Below are positions 24,416-33,865 of a stretch of DNA of 57,964 bases, one piece after another. The DNA lies in NCBI GenBank assembly GCA_012518275.1, contig JAAYSS010000035.1:1-57964 (forward strand). The letters are read 5' to 3'. This stretch comes from Bacteroidales bacterium (lineage in GTDB: Bacteria; Bacteroidota; Bacteroidia; Bacteroidales; Paludibacteraceae). Under the pieces are notes generated by a model, which had not been told where the DNA came from, searched no databases, and was given only the letters and a program-made list of their open reading frames with translations. A program made the position numbers and the translations under genes. How positions within the stretch are numbered: position 1 is the stretch's first letter; each line of letters opens with the position of its first letter.

Positions 24416-25036
24416 ATGCCAGGATTATTAGGAAAAAAAATCGGAATGACATCCGTTTTCAGTGCCGATGGTAAAAATTTGCCATGCACTGTTATCGAAA
24501 CAGGTCCTTGTGTTGTTACTCAAATTAAAACGCTGGAAAAAGACGGCTATGAAGCAGTACAGTTTGCTTTTCTACCAAAATCAGAAAAGCATACATCAAA
24601 AGCAGAAGCAGGTCATTTCAAAGCAGCCGGAGTAGCACCACATCGCCACTTGGTTGAGTTCAAAGGAGCTGAAAGAGAGTTCAAATTAGGTGAAGTTATC
24701 ACCGTTGACAGTATGTTTGAAGAAAACATTTACGTTGACGTAGTAGGAACTTCAAAGGGAAAAGGACACCAGGGTGTAATAAAACGCCACGGATTTAGAA
24801 GAGTAGGTGAGCAGTCTCACGGTCAAGGTGACCGTTTACGTTCACCGGGTTCTTTAGGATCTTCTTCAACACCTTCTCGTATAATGAAAGGGAAGAAAAT
24901 GGCCGGTCGCACTGGTGGTGATCGCGTTACAATGCAAAATTTGTTAGTATTAAAAGTTATTCCGGAACAAAATCTTTTAGTAGTAAAAGGTTCGGTACCC
25001 GGAGCAAAAGATTCAATCGTTATCATCTATAAATAA
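24416..25036 (+). CDS. rplC: 50S ribosomal protein L3
   Basis: 206 residues. Near the peptidyl-transferase centre; the central extension contains [19 protein letters not shown] and [20 protein letters not shown], including the glutamine methylated by PrmB in other bacteria. N-terminus [15 protein letters not shown] is canonical. Its stop is only 2 bp from the rplD start, implying coupled translation. Confidence 0.98.
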   Translation: MPGLLGKKIGMTSVFSADGKNLPCTVIETGPCVVTQIKTLEKDGYEAVQFAFLPKSEKHTSKAEAGHFKAAGVAPHRHLVEFKGAEREFKLGEVITVDSMFEENIYVDVVGTSKGKGHQGVIKRHGFRRVGEQSHGQGDRLRSPGSLGSSSTPSRIMKGKKMAGRTGGDRVTMQNLLVLKVIPEQNLLVVKGSVPGAKDSIVIIYK

Positions 25037-25038
25037 CC

Positions 25039-25668
25039 ATGGAATTAAAAATTTTAGACATTCAAGGAAAAGAAACCGGAAAAAAAGTATCGTTAGACGA
25101 TGCAATCTTCGGCATTGAGCCAAATGACCATGCTATTTATTTAGATGTGAAACAATATTTGGCAAATCAGCGTCAAGGTACACATAAATCGAGAGGTCGA
25201 AGCGAAGTGATTGGTAGTAGACGCAAGTTGGGACGGCAAAAAGGTAGTGGTATGGCTCGTCCGGGCGATATCAAATCTCCCATCCGTGTAGGCGGAGGGC
25301 GTGTTTTTGGTCCGGTTCCACGTAGCTACAGGTTTAAATTGAATAAAAAAGTTAAACAGTTGGCTCGTAAATCAGCACTCTCTTATAAAGCTCAGAACAA
25401 TGCTATTATAGTAATTAACGAGCTTAATTTTGATGCTCCAAAAACAAAAGATTTTGTTACTTTGACAAATAACTTACAAGTTGCTGATAAAAAGACACTT
25501 TTCATTTTGACAAGTGGAAATAAAAACGTATATTTGTCGGCTCGAAATTTAAAAAAATCAAAAATTGCAACTGTTTCAGAATTAAACACTTATTCGATTT
25601 TGGATGCGCACAATTTAGTGTTTACTGAAGATGCGCTTGTAACACTGCAACAAAATTTTAAAGCATAA
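25039..25668 (+). CDS. rplD: 50S ribosomal protein L4
   Basis: 209 residues. The exit-tunnel loop is recognisable as [33 protein letters not shown]. In Escherichia coli L4 represses its own operon; no equivalent leader is obvious here. The TAA stop overlaps a perfect Shine-Dalgarno sequence for the next gene, rplW. Confidence 0.97.
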   Translation: MELKILDIQGKETGKKVSLDDAIFGIEPNDHAIYLDVKQYLANQRQGTHKSRGRSEVIGSRRKLGRQKGSGMARPGDIKSPIRVGGGRVFGPVPRSYRFKLNKKVKQLARKSALSYKAQNNAIIVINELNFDAPKTKDFVTLTNNLQVADKKTLFILTSGNKNVYLSARNLKKSKIATVSELNTYSILDAHNLVFTEDALVTLQQNFKA

Positions 25669-25674
25669 GGAGGT
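25667..25674 (+). promoter_or_regulatory. Perfect Shine-Dalgarno sequence of rplW
   Basis: AAGGAGGT overlaps the rplD stop codon and ends 6 nt before the rplW ATG at 25681, which is optimal spacing. Most genes in this window have no such sequence, so this one is exceptional. Confidence 0.85.
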
Positions 25675-25680
25675 TCAGGT

Positions 25681-25971
25681 ATGTCAATAATTATTAAACC
25701 AATCATTACAGAGAAGATGTCTCAACTTAGCGAAGATCTGAATCGCTATGGCTTTAGAGTGCGAAAAGACGCTAACAAAATTGAGATTAAGAATGCAGTA
25801 GAGCAAATGTATAGTGTAACCGTTACTGATGTAAATATACTGGTAGCGGCTCCTAAAAAACGTATTCGCTATACCAAAACTGGTTTTAATAAAGGGGCAA
25901 CTAACGCATACAAAAAAGCAATTGTTACACTGAAAGAAGGCGATACAATAGATTTTTTCGTAAATATTTAA
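25681..25971 (+). CDS. rplW: 50S ribosomal protein L23
   Basis: 96 residues. Exit-tunnel protein that docks trigger factor and SRP. It has IIKPIITEKMSQLSE at the N-terminus, YGFRVRKDANKIEIKNAVEQMY, and the basic loop AAPKKRIRYTKTGFNKG. Preceded by a perfect Shine-Dalgarno sequence (25667-25674), unusual for this lineage. The start is fixed by that site. Confidence 0.97.
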   Translation: MSIIIKPIITEKMSQLSEDLNRYGFRVRKDANKIEIKNAVEQMYSVTVTDVNILVAAPKKRIRYTKTGFNKGATNAYKKAIVTLKEGDTIDFFVNI

Positions 25972-26041
25972 TGTTTAGAAATCTGAATTTATAAAAGGAA
26001 ATAAGAAGCTGATAGTTTCTAATTTTTAACTTAAAGAATAA

Positions 26042-26881
26042 ATGGCTGTACGTAAATTTAAGCCCAACACACCGGGGCAAAGACATAAGATTATTGGTAC
26101 GTTTGACTCAATTACTTCAAATGTACCAGAAAAATCTCTTGTAGAAGGTACCAATAAGAAAAGTGGTGGTCGGAATAATCAAGGTAGGATGACCATGCGT
26201 AATTTAGGGGGAGGACACAAGAGAAGATATAGAGTAATTGACTTTAAACGTAACAAAGATGGTGTACCCGCTACAGTTAAAGCTATTGAGTATGATCCGA
26301 ATCGTTCGGCACGCATAGCACTACTTTATTACGCTGATGGCGATAAACGTTACATTCTTGCACCTAACGGATTGCAAGTGGGTCAAGTAATACAATCAGG
26401 GGTAGATGCTACACCTGAAGTAGGAAATGCGTTGTTTTTGAAAGATATTCCGCTTGGTACAGTAGTTCACAATATTGAACTGCGTCCCGGTCAGGGAGCT
26501 TCAATGGCTCGAAGTGCCGGAACATTTGCACAGCTTACTTCAAGAGAAGGTAAGTATACAGTTGTAAAATTACCTTCGGGTGAAATTAGAAAAATACTCT
26601 CTACCTGCAAGGCAACTATCGGTAGTGTTGGAAACTCCGACCATGCTTTGGAAGAATCAGGTAAAGCCGGGCGCACTCGATGGCTTGGGCGTCGCTCTCG
26701 AGTTAGAGGTGTGGCTATGAACCCGATAGATCACCCAATGGGTGGTGGTGAAGGGCGTGCTTCCGGTGGACATCCACGCTCACGTAAAGGTTTATTGGCA
26801 AAAGGATACAGAACGCGTGCTCCTAAAAAGCAATCAAACCAGCATATTATTGAAAGAAGAAAAAATAACCAGAAAAGTTAA
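26042..26881 (+). CDS. rplB: 50S ribosomal protein L2
   Basis: 279 residues, a few more than the usual 273-276. Typical segments are [55 protein letters not shown] and [20 protein letters not shown], the last containing the conserved His near the peptidyl-transferase centre. The 70-bp spacer before it is A+T-rich with weak inverted symmetry. Confidence 0.98.
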   Translation: MAVRKFKPNTPGQRHKIIGTFDSITSNVPEKSLVEGTNKKSGGRNNQGRMTMRNLGGGHKRRYRVIDFKRNKDGVPATVKAIEYDPNRSARIALLYYADGDKRYILAPNGLQVGQVIQSGVDATPEVGNALFLKDIPLGTVVHNIELRPGQGASMARSAGTFAQLTSREGKYTVVKLPSGEIRKILSTCKATIGSVGNSDHALEESGKAGRTRWLGRRSRVRGVAMNPIDHPMGGGEGRASGGHPRSRKGLLAKGYRTRAPKKQSNQHIIERRKNNQKS

Positions 26882-26890
26882 GTAAACAAT

Positions 26891-27178
26891 ATGAGTCGTT
26901 CGTTAAAAAAAGGTCCGTTTATCAGCGTAAAATTAGAAAATAAAATACTGGCTATGAATGAAAGCAGAAAAAAGTCTGTTATAAAAACATGGTCACGTGC
27001 TTCAATAATTTCACCTGATTTTGTGGGTCATACAATTGCAGTTCACAATGGAAATAAATTTATACCTGTTTACATTACAGAAAATATGGTGGGACATAAA
27101 TTAGGCGAATTTGCACCAACACGTATTTTCCGAGGGCACTCAGGTGTTAAAAAATCTGTTGACGAAACTAAAAAGTAA
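26891..27178 (+). CDS. rpsS: 30S ribosomal protein S19
   Basis: 95 residues; [34 protein letters not shown] and [18 protein letters not shown] are diagnostic. 9 bp after rplB in the standard S10 order. Confidence 0.97.
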   Translation: MSRSLKKGPFISVKLENKILAMNESRKKSVIKTWSRASIISPDFVGHTIAVHNGNKFIPVYITENMVGHKLGEFAPTRIFRGHSGVKKSVDETKK

Positions 27179-27209
27179 GGATATAAGATAATAGTAAAAA
27201 AATGAAATA

Positions 27210-27620
27210 ATGGGGCAAAGAAAAAGAATATCAGCCGAAGCAAGGAAAGAAGCTAATAAAACGCTTTATTTCGCTAAACTTAAGAATGTTCCTACATCAC
27301 CGCGCAAAATGCGCTTAGTAGCGGATATGATCCGTGGTATGGAGGTAAACAAGGCTTTGAGCGTACTAAGGTTTTCCAATAAAGAAGCTGCAGCTAGAAT
27401 GGAAAAATTGCTGAAATCAGCTATTGCTAACTGGGAAGAAAAAACAGAAGAGAGAGCAGAAAATGCTAATTTATATGTAAGCGAAGTGTATGTGGATTCA
27501 GCTACTATGCTAAAACGTTTGCGTCCGGCACCGCAAGGGCGTGCTTACCGTATTCGTAAACGTTCAAACCATGTGACACTGTATGTAGATACCAAAATCA
27601 CTAACGACAACCAAAATTAA
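27210..27620 (+). CDS. rplV: 50S ribosomal protein L22
   Basis: 136 residues with the family segments [20 protein letters not shown] and [20 protein letters not shown]. The tunnel-lining beta hairpin near the C-terminus reads [21 protein letters not shown]. The N-terminal 20 residues are slightly longer than in Proteobacteria, as is normal for Bacteroidota. Confidence 0.97.
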   Translation: MGQRKRISAEARKEANKTLYFAKLKNVPTSPRKMRLVADMIRGMEVNKALSVLRFSNKEAAARMEKLLKSAIANWEEKTEERAENANLYVSEVYVDSATMLKRLRPAPQGRAYRIRKRSNHVTLYVDTKITNDNQN

Positions 27621-27632
27621 GAATTAAGCAAG

Positions 27633-28370
27633 ATGGGACAGAAAACAAATCCGATTAGTAATCGTTTAGGAATCATTCGAGGATGGGATTCTAACTGGTA
27701 TGGTGGCAAAAATTATGGCGACATGCTGTTAGAAGATAGCAAAATAAGAAAATATCTGAACGTCCGCCTTGCTAGAGCAAGTGTATCTCGCATAATTATT
27801 GAGCGTACGTTGAAACTTATCACTATCACAATATGTACTTCACGTCCCGGTATCATTATCGGTAAAGGAGGGCAAGAGGTAGATAAACTGAAAGAAGAAT
27901 TGAAAAAAATTACCGACAAAGATGTTCAGATAAATATTTTTGAAATCAAACGTCCGGAACTCGATGCGGTGATTGTGGCAAATAACGTAGCTCGCCAAAT
28001 AGAGGGTAAAATAGCCTATCGTCGTGCTGTGAAAATGGCCATAGCTTCAACCATGCGAATGGGAGCAGAGGGAATAAAAATTCAGGTTTCAGGACGTCTT
28101 AATGGCGCTGAAATGGCTCGTTCAGAAATGTTTAAAGAAGGAAGAACACCTCTCCACACATTTAGAGCAGACATCGACTATGCTCATGCTGATGCTCTTA
28201 CAAAAGTAGGTCTTGTTGGTGTTAAAGTCTGGATATGTCGTGGTGAAATCTATGAAAAGAGAGATCTAGCCCCAAACTTCACGGCTGCAAAAGAAACATC
28301 ACGCAGAGGCCGTCGTCATGGATCTAGATCTGACCGTGGCGGAAGGGGTTTTAAGAAAAGAAGAAGATAA
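27633..28370 (+). CDS. rpsC: 30S ribosomal protein S3
   Basis: 245 residues. KH type II domain with [20 protein letters not shown], then the C-terminal domain with [21 protein letters not shown] and [15 protein letters not shown]. The tail is rich in Arg and Gly ([20 protein letters not shown]). Lies at the mRNA entry channel. 12 bp after rplV. Confidence 0.98.
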   Translation: MGQKTNPISNRLGIIRGWDSNWYGGKNYGDMLLEDSKIRKYLNVRLARASVSRIIIERTLKLITITICTSRPGIIIGKGGQEVDKLKEELKKITDKDVQINIFEIKRPELDAVIVANNVARQIEGKIAYRRAVKMAIASTMRMGAEGIKIQVSGRLNGAEMARSEMFKEGRTPLHTFRADIDYAHADALTKVGLVGVKVWICRGEIYEKRDLAPNFTAAKETSRRGRRHGSRSDRGGRGFKKRRR

Positions 28371-28400
28371 CAGATATTAACGTTTTTGATATAAAATACA

Positions 28401-28844
28401 ATGTTACAACCAAAAAAAACCAAATATAGGAGACAGCAGGCTGGGAAGTTCAAAGGAAATGCACATCGCGGGAATCAATTAGCGTTTGGTACCTTCGGAA
28501 TTAAAGCTTTGGATGCAAAATGGCTTACTGTTCAGCAGCTGGAAGCAGCGCGTGTAGCTGTAACCCGTTTCATGCAACGTGAAGGACAAGTTTGGATTCG
28601 TGTTTTTCCTGACAAAGTGATTACCCGAAAACCAGCAGATACTCGTCAAGGAAAGGGTAAGGGAGCGCCAGAAGGATTTGTAGCTCCGATTACTCCCGGA
28701 CGCATTTTGTTTGAGGTAGATGGAGTGCCTTATAATGTAGCTAAAGAAGCATTGCGCTTAGCGGCACAGAAACTACCGGTAAGAACTAAGTTCATTGTAA
28801 GACGCGACTATGATCCATCAATGCAACATCTAAATAAAGCATAA
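28401..28844 (+). CDS. rplP: 50S ribosomal protein L16
   Basis: 147 residues. N-terminus [19 protein letters not shown] is conserved; [20 protein letters not shown] contains the loop with the Arg hydroxylated by YcfD in some bacteria. 30 bp after rpsC and 5 bp before rpmC. Confidence 0.97.
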   Translation: MLQPKKTKYRRQQAGKFKGNAHRGNQLAFGTFGIKALDAKWLTVQQLEAARVAVTRFMQREGQVWIRVFPDKVITRKPADTRQGKGKGAPEGFVAPITPGRILFEVDGVPYNVAKEALRLAAQKLPVRTKFIVRRDYDPSMQHLNKA

Positions 28845-28849
28845 GGAAA

Positions 28850-29044
28850 ATGAGAATAAGTGAAATTAAAGAATTAACTGATAAAGAACTTATCGAACGT
28901 ATAGATGCTGAAAGAGAACACCTATTACGTTTGAAGATGAATCATGCAATTACCCCGCTTGATAATCCGTTGCAAATTAAGGAGGTACGTCGTACTATAG
29001 CACGTTTTGCAACAGAATTGCGTCAGAGAGAATTAAACAAGTAA
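28850..29044 (+). CDS. rpmC: 50S ribosomal protein L29
   Basis: 64 residues forming the usual two-helix hairpin: MRISEIKELTDKELIERI and LRLKMNHAITPLDNPLQIKE. It binds near the tunnel exit with L23. Spacing of 5 bp from rplP. Confidence 0.95.
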   Translation: MRISEIKELTDKELIERIDAEREHLLRLKMNHAITPLDNPLQIKEVRRTIARFATELRQRELNK

Positions 29045-29059
29045 AAAAGTGAAATCCTG

Positions 29060-29317
29060 ATGGAAACAAGAAATTTAAGAAAAGTGAGAACAGGAGTGGT
29101 TACTAGTAATAGTATGGAAAAAACCATTACCGTAGCTGTAACATGGAAAGAAAAACACCCTATTTACGGTAAGTTCGTAAATAGGACTAAGAAATATCAT
29201 GTTCATGACGAAAAAAATGACTGTAATGTTGGTGACACTGTTACAATCATGGAAACTCGCCCGTTGAGCAAGTTGAAAAGTTGGAGATTAATCAAGATTA
29301 ACGAAAGGGCTAAATAA
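29060..29317 (+). CDS. rpsQ: 30S ribosomal protein S17
   Basis: 85 residues, OB fold: [41 protein letters not shown] and [15 protein letters not shown] are diagnostic. 15 bp after rpmC. Confidence 0.96.
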   Translation: METRNLRKVRTGVVTSNSMEKTITVAVTWKEKHPIYGKFVNRTKKYHVHDEKNDCNVGDTVTIMETRPLSKLKSWRLIKINERAK

Positions 29318-29326
29318 CAGATAACA

Positions 29327-29695
29327 ATGATACAGCAAGAATCAAAATTAGTAGTAGCAGATAATAGCGGAGCCAAAGAAGTACTCTGCATTCGTGTGCT
29401 GGGTGGTACCGGCAAGCGTTATGCTTCATTGGGCGATATAATCGTTGTCAGTGTGAAAAGCATAATCCCTTCTTCCACTGAAATCAAAAAAGGAGTTATA
29501 TCTAAAGCCGTGGTTGTACGTACTAAAAAAGAAGTACGCCGTGCTGATGGTTCATACATTCGCTTTGACGATAATGCCTGTGTACTGCTTAACAATACCG
29601 GTGAAATCCGAGGAAGTCGTATTTTCGGCCCGGTAGCTCGAGAACTTCGTGCCACAAATATGAAAATTATATCATTAGCACCTGAAGTGCTTTAA
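29327..29695 (+). CDS. rplN: 50S ribosomal protein L14
   Basis: 122 residues, exactly the family length. [55 protein letters not shown] and [11 protein letters not shown] are characteristic. 9 bp after rpsQ; a 128-bp repeat-like spacer follows. Confidence 0.98.
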   Translation: MIQQESKLVVADNSGAKEVLCIRVLGGTGKRYASLGDIIVVSVKSIIPSSTEIKKGVISKAVVVRTKKEVRRADGSYIRFDDNACVLLNNTGEIRGSRIFGPVARELRATNMKIISLAPEVL

Positions 29696-29701
29696 TAAAA
29701 A

Positions 29702-29811
29702 TTAGAAATGTGAAATTAGAAATTAGAAAAAGGAGTTTTAAGTGTTAATAATCTGTATTTTGCTTTTTATTTTAAACTTCCAATATCCAACATCTAATTT
29801 CTAACTTCTAA
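29702..29811. repeat. Long imperfect palindrome in the rplN-rplX spacer
   Basis: The left arm (29702-29741) is rich in TTAGAAATTAGAAA units. The right arm (29771-29811) contains the complementary TCTAATTTCTAACTTCTAA. Arms of about 40 nt are imperfectly complementary around an A+T-rich centre. This occupies nearly the whole 128-bp gap in an otherwise tightly packed operon. Confidence 0.55.
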
Positions 29812-29823
29812 CCTAAAAAAGAG

Positions 29824-30135
29824 ATGAGTAAACTACACATTAAAAAGGGTGATACTGTATATGTAAATACCGGTGTTGATAAAGGTAAAACCGGACGTGT
29901 GCTTCAAGTTCTTGTGAAAGAACAACGTGCATTCGTAGAAGGTATTAATATGGTATCAAAACATACCAAGCCTAGTGCAAAAAATCCTCATGGGGGCATT
30001 ATTAAGAAAGAAGCTTCCATTCATGTTTCAAACCTTAATTTGGTAGAAAAAGGAAGGCCTGTACGTATAGGACGTAAGCGTAATGAAGATGGAAGATTAG
30101 TGCGCATTTCAAAAAAAACTGGAGAAGAAATTTAA
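29824..30135 (+). CDS. rplX: 50S ribosomal protein L24
   Basis: 103 residues with a KOW motif: [29 protein letters not shown], then [20 protein letters not shown]. Early assembly initiator of the large subunit. Its stop is 3 bp from the rplE start. Confidence 0.97.
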   Translation: MSKLHIKKGDTVYVNTGVDKGKTGRVLQVLVKEQRAFVEGINMVSKHTKPSAKNPHGGIIKKEASIHVSNLNLVEKGRPVRIGRKRNEDGRLVRISKKTGEEI

Positions 30136-30138
30136 GAT

Positions 30139-30684
30139 ATGGAAACAGCTAGCTTTAAAAAAGATTACAAAGAACGTATCGTTCCTATCTTGGTTAAGGA
30201 ATTTGGATACACCACAGTGATGCAGGTTCCAAAACTTGAGAAAATTGTTTTGAATCAAGGACTTGGTGCTGCCGTAACCGATAAAAAAATTATTGAAACA
30301 GCTATTGAAGAAATGACGTTGATTACCGGGCAAAGAGCCGTTCAAACAATTTCTAAAAAAGACGTCTCCAACTTCAAACTACGTAAAAAAACGCCTATCG
30401 GTGTACGTGTAACATTGCGCGGTGATCGCATGTATGAATTTTTGGAACGCTTGGTGCGAGTGGCACTACCTCGTATCCGCGACTTCAGGGGTGTTGGAAA
30501 CAAACTAGATGGTAGAGGAAATTACACGTTGGGCATTACTGAACAAATTATTTTTCCTGAAATCAATATTGACAATGTCCATAAGTTGATGGGTATGAAT
30601 ATCACTTTTGTGACTACAGCTGAGACAGATGAAGAAGGTCATGCATTATTGAGGGAATTTGGTTTACCGTTTAAGAAAAATTAA
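30139..30684 (+). CDS. rplE: 50S ribosomal protein L5
   Basis: 181 residues; binds 5S rRNA. Segments [41 protein letters not shown] and [11 protein letters not shown] are diagnostic. 3 bp after rplX. Confidence 0.98.
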   Translation: METASFKKDYKERIVPILVKEFGYTTVMQVPKLEKIVLNQGLGAAVTDKKIIETAIEEMTLITGQRAVQTISKKDVSNFKLRKKTPIGVRVTLRGDRMYEFLERLVRVALPRIRDFRGVGNKLDGRGNYTLGITEQIIFPEINIDNVHKLMGMNITFVTTAETDEEGHALLREFGLPFKKN

Positions 30685-30701
30685 AAAAGAAAGATAATAC
30701 A

Positions 30702-30971
30702 ATGGCAAAAGAATCAATGAAAGCCCGGGAAGTAAAAAGGGCCCGAATGGTTGCAAAATATGCTGCAAAACGCGAAAAGCTTAAAGCCGAAGGTGATTAC
30801 AGAGCGCTGCAAGCTATTCCACGAAACGCATCGCCTGTACGTTTGCACAATCGTTGCAAAATAACAGGACGTCCGAAAGGTTATATGCGCCAGTTTGGTA
30901 TTTCACGTATTCAATTCCGTGAAATGGCTTCAAAAGGATTAATTCCGGGAGTGAAAAAAACAAGTTGGTAG
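30702..30971 (+). CDS. rpsN: 30S ribosomal protein S14 (zinc-free type)
   Basis: 89 residues. Begins [17 protein letters not shown] and ends with [27 protein letters not shown]. It has a single Cys and no CxxC pairs, so it is the zinc-independent long form, although somewhat shorter than in Escherichia coli (101). The spacer after it (155 bp) carries a hairpin. Confidence 0.97.
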   Translation: MAKESMKAREVKRARMVAKYAAKREKLKAEGDYRALQAIPRNASPVRLHNRCKITGRPKGYMRQFGISRIQFREMASKGLIPGVKKTSW

Positions 30972-31090
30972 TTTGGTTGGTTAGTTGATTGGTAAATTAG
31001 TTAAAAAATAAAAATTAATAAGGTTTATAAACAGTCAATTAATCTTTCAGCCATTCCACAGCTTCATTATAAGTATTAAATTAAATATTG

Positions 31091-31105
31091 TCCCGATTGT
31101 CGGGA
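31091..31105 (+). other. TCCCGA-TTG-TCGGGA hairpin upstream of rpsH
   Basis: Perfect 6-bp stem with a 3-nt loop in the 154-bp rpsN-rpsH spacer. There is no T run behind it, so it is probably not a terminator. A related but looser element (TCCCGATAATTTTGGGA) occurs at about 52697-52713. Possibly a dispersed small repeat or an RNA-processing site. Confidence 0.45.
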
Positions 31106-31125
31106 TCAATTTAAAAAACAAAAAA

Positions 31126-31521
31126 ATGACAGACCCAATTGCAGATTACTTAACTCGATTGCGGAACGCTATCAAAGCAAATCATCGCGTGGTAGAAATA
31201 CCCGCATCGAACTTGAAAAAAGAAATGACAAGGATATTGCATGAGAAAGGCTATATCCTTAACTACAAGTTTATGGACGATGGAGCAAAAGGTACTATTA
31301 AAATCGCGTTGAAATACGATCCTGTTAGTAAAGTTAACTCCATCAAAAAACTTCAAAGAGTGTCAACACCAGGTCTTCGCCAATATGTAGGTTACAAGGA
31401 TATGCCACGTGTTCTCAATGGATTAGGTATCGCTATCCTTTCTACATCAAAAGGTGTAATGACGGATAAAGAAGCAGTAGGCCTAAAGGTAGGCGGTGAA
31501 GTATTATGTTATGTATATTAA
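31126..31521 (+). CDS. rpsH: 30S ribosomal protein S8
   Basis: 131 residues. MTDPIADYLTRLRNA, RVSTPGLRQYVGYKDMPRVLNGLGIAILSTSKGVMTD and the final GGEVLCYVY are canonical. Primary 16S binder. In Escherichia coli S8 regulates the spc operon; the long hairpin-bearing spacer upstream could hold such a site, an inference only. Confidence 0.98.
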   Translation: MTDPIADYLTRLRNAIKANHRVVEIPASNLKKEMTRILHEKGYILNYKFMDDGAKGTIKIALKYDPVSKVNSIKKLQRVSTPGLRQYVGYKDMPRVLNGLGIAILSTSKGVMTDKEAVGLKVGGEVLCYVY

Positions 31522-31528
31522 AAATGTA

Positions 31529-31534
31529 GGGAGG
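31529..31534 (+). promoter_or_regulatory. Shine-Dalgarno sequence of rplF
   Basis: GGGAGG at 31529-31534, 8 nt before the rplF ATG at 31543. A good anti-SD match in a window where most genes lack one. Confidence 0.65.
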
Positions 31535-31542
31535 AAATAAAT

Positions 31543-32103
31543 ATGTCTAGAATAGGAAAATTACCTATAACAATACCTGCCGGAGTTACATTATCAGTTA
31601 AAGATAACGTGGTAACCGTCAAGGGTCCAAAAGGAGAACTTACACAAAAAGTTGATCCGAATATTACAGTTGAAGTTGAAGGAAATGAATGTAAATTAAC
31701 TTGTGCTAACGACGAAAAACAAAATCGTGCATACCACGGACTATTTCGTTCATTAATTAATAATATGGTCGTAGGAGTTTCGGAAGGATACAAGAAAACT
31801 CTTGAATTAGTAGGAGTTGGTTTCCGGGCATCTCATGAAGGACAAGTCTTAGAACTCTCATTAGGGTTTACACACCCGATTTATTTTGTATTACCGAAAG
31901 AGATAAAAGTGGAAACAAAATCAGAACGTAATAAAAATCCATTGATTATGTTAGAGAGTGCTGATAAACAGTTAATTGGTCAGGTGTGTGCTAAAATTCG
32001 TTCGCTCCGTGAGCCTGAACCTTATAAAGGCAAAGGAGTTAAATTTCCGGATGAATATATTCGTCGTAAAGCTGGTAAAACAGTTGTGGCTGCTACTAAA
32101 TAA
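31543..32103 (+). CDS. rplF: 50S ribosomal protein L6
   Basis: 186 residues. MSRIGKLPITIPAGV, VVTVKGPKGELTQ, VGVGFRAS and EPYKGKGVKFPDEYIRRKAGK are diagnostic. Near the factor-binding site. It has a visible Shine-Dalgarno sequence. 21 bp after rpsH. Confidence 0.98.
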   Translation: MSRIGKLPITIPAGVTLSVKDNVVTVKGPKGELTQKVDPNITVEVEGNECKLTCANDEKQNRAYHGLFRSLINNMVVGVSEGYKKTLELVGVGFRASHEGQVLELSLGFTHPIYFVLPKEIKVETKSERNKNPLIMLESADKQLIGQVCAKIRSLREPEPYKGKGVKFPDEYIRRKAGKTVVAATK

Positions 32104-32123
32104 TTTGCATAAACTTTTGAAAT

Positions 32124-32516
32124 ATGAGTAATTATAAAATAAAAAGAAGAGAAAAAATTAAAGCTAATATCCGAAAAAAAGTTTCGGGTACAGCTGAAAA
32201 ACCACGTCTGACAGTTTTTCGTAGCAACACCCAGATTTACGCTCAAATTATTGATGACGTAAAAGGTGTAACTCTTGTAGCTGCATCATCGCTGGGAGAA
32301 GTTGAAAAAGACTCAAAAGCCGCAAAAGGCGAAAAAGCCGAAGCAACAAAAAAAATAACTAAATCACAACAAGCTGCCAATGTTGGGAAGCAACTTGCAA
32401 AAGCAGCACTGGACGCAGGAATAAATGAAGTGGTATTTGACCGAAACGGTTATTTGTATCATGGACGAGTTAAACAATTAGCTGACGCAGCACGCGAAGG
32501 TGGACTTAAATTTTAA
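32124..32516 (+). CDS. rplR: 50S ribosomal protein L18 with charged insertion
   Basis: 130 residues, about 16 more than typical Bacteroidetes L18. Conserved parts: [30 protein letters not shown], and [26 protein letters not shown]. The extra residues form a Lys/Ala/Glu-rich insertion around 68-88 ([20 protein letters not shown]), in the region between the beta sheet and helix. L18 carries 5S rRNA with L5. Confidence 0.96.
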   Translation: MSNYKIKRREKIKANIRKKVSGTAEKPRLTVFRSNTQIYAQIIDDVKGVTLVAASSLGEVEKDSKAAKGEKAEATKKITKSQQAANVGKQLAKAALDAGINEVVFDRNGYLYHGRVKQLADAAREGGLKF

Positions 32517-32521
32517 TCGTA

Positions 32522-33040
32522 ATGGCAACAAAGTTAAATAGAGTAAAAAATACAAGTGATATAGAGCTGAAAGATAGATTAGTTACCATAAACCGTGTAA
32601 CTAAAGTTACCAAAGGAGGTCGTACATTTAGTTTTACAGCTATGGTTGTGGTGGGAAACGAAGATGGTATCGTAGGCTGGGGATTGGGTAAGGCAGGTGA
32701 GGTTACATCAGCTATTGCAAAAGGAACTGAAGCAGCTAAAAAGAATTTGATTAGAGTTCCTGTGCACAATGGGACAATTCCGCATGAGCAAACAGCTAAA
32801 TTTCGCGGTGCAAAAGTATTTATAGCGCCAGCGACAGACGGTACAGGGGTAAAAGCCGGAGGTGCTATGCGTGCCGTATTTGAAAGCGTAGGCATAACAG
32901 ACATTTTAGCAAAATCTTTAGGATCTTCAAATCCTCATAATCTTGTAAAAGCTACGATTACAGCATTAAGTGAGTTGCGTGACGCACGACAAGTATCACA
33001 AAATAGAGGTATTTCGATGTCAAGAGTGTTTAACGGATAA
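32522..33040 (+). CDS. rpsE: 30S ribosomal protein S5
   Basis: 172 residues. The N-terminal double-stranded-RNA-binding-like domain has [21 protein letters not shown] and [14 protein letters not shown]. The C-terminal part has [16 protein letters not shown] and [19 protein letters not shown]. Accuracy centre with S4. 5 bp after rplR. Confidence 0.98.
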   Translation: MATKLNRVKNTSDIELKDRLVTINRVTKVTKGGRTFSFTAMVVVGNEDGIVGWGLGKAGEVTSAIAKGTEAAKKNLIRVPVHNGTIPHEQTAKFRGAKVFIAPATDGTGVKAGGAMRAVFESVGITDILAKSLGSSNPHNLVKATITALSELRDARQVSQNRGISMSRVFNG

Positions 33041-33052
33041 AAGATACTACAA

Positions 33053-33229
33053 ATGGCAACAATAAAAATCAAACAAGTAAAAAGTCGGATTAATTGTCCG
33101 AAAGATCAGAAAAAAACATTGGATGCGCTGGGTTTGAATAGATTAAACAAAGTTGTAGAACACGAATCAACTCCATCAATTCTTGGAATGATAAAAAAAG
33201 TGCATCACTTGGTTGAAGTAATTGAATAA
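33053..33229 (+). CDS. rpmD: 50S ribosomal protein L30
   Basis: 58 residues, exactly family size. It starts MATIKIKQVKSRINCPKDQK and has TLDALGLNRLNKVVEHEST, then PSILGMIKKVHHLVEV. It lies 12 bp after rpsE and before rplO, the standard spc order, which confirms it despite its small size. Confidence 0.96.
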   Translation: MATIKIKQVKSRINCPKDQKKTLDALGLNRLNKVVEHESTPSILGMIKKVHHLVEVIE

Positions 33230-33315
33230 TATAGAGTAGACATCCAATTTTGAATAATCAGATTAATTTGTTTATTTGTCAATAGTTTTACTAACACAAC
33301 ACACACATTTAAGAT

Positions 33316-33762
33316 ATGAATTTAAATAATTTAACTCCGGCAGCAGGTTCCGTTAAAACTCGGAAAAGGATTGGACGCGGAACAGGTTCCGGATTAGGAC
33401 GAACATCAACAAGAGGACATAAAGGAGCAAAATCTCGCTCAGGATATACTCGTTTAGCAGGTTTTGAAGGTGGACAGATGCCTATTCAAAGACGTTTGCC
33501 GAAATTCGGATTTAAAAATATCAATCGCGTTGAATATAAAGCTATCAATCTTGATGTTCTTCAATCGCTTGCAGAAAGCAAAAAATTGGATAAAATCGGA
33601 TTGGAAGAACTTCGTGAAGCCGGTTATGTTAACAAAACAGCAAAAGTGAAAATTTTAGGAAAAGGTACTTTGACTGCAAAAATTGAAGTTTCGGCAAATG
33701 CTTTTTCAAAATCAGCTGAGGAAGCAATTGTAGCAGCAGGCGGATCTGTTGTGAAAATATAA
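33316..33762 (+). CDS. rplO: 50S ribosomal protein L15
   Basis: 148 residues. N-terminal Gly/Arg-rich extension (RKRIGRGTGSGLGRTSTRGHKG) penetrates rRNA; GFEGGQMPIQRRLPKFGF is diagnostic. Followed by a 103-bp spacer and secY. Confidence 0.98.
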   Translation: MNLNNLTPAAGSVKTRKRIGRGTGSGLGRTSTRGHKGAKSRSGYTRLAGFEGGQMPIQRRLPKFGFKNINRVEYKAINLDVLQSLAESKKLDKIGLEELREAGYVNKTAKVKILGKGTLTAKIEVSANAFSKSAEEAIVAAGGSVVKI

Positions 33763-33865
33763 TATAAACAACAGCCGTCAACTACTATTCTCCAAACGAG
33801 GGTAAAGCAGATGGCATGTTTCTATGTCTGCAAACACAGACTCATCTTAAAAAATTAGACATCAA

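Noticed and set aside
31091-31105. TCCCGATTGTCGGGA considered as a terminator inside the spc segment
   Set aside because: No T run follows and the downstream genes lack their own strong promoter.
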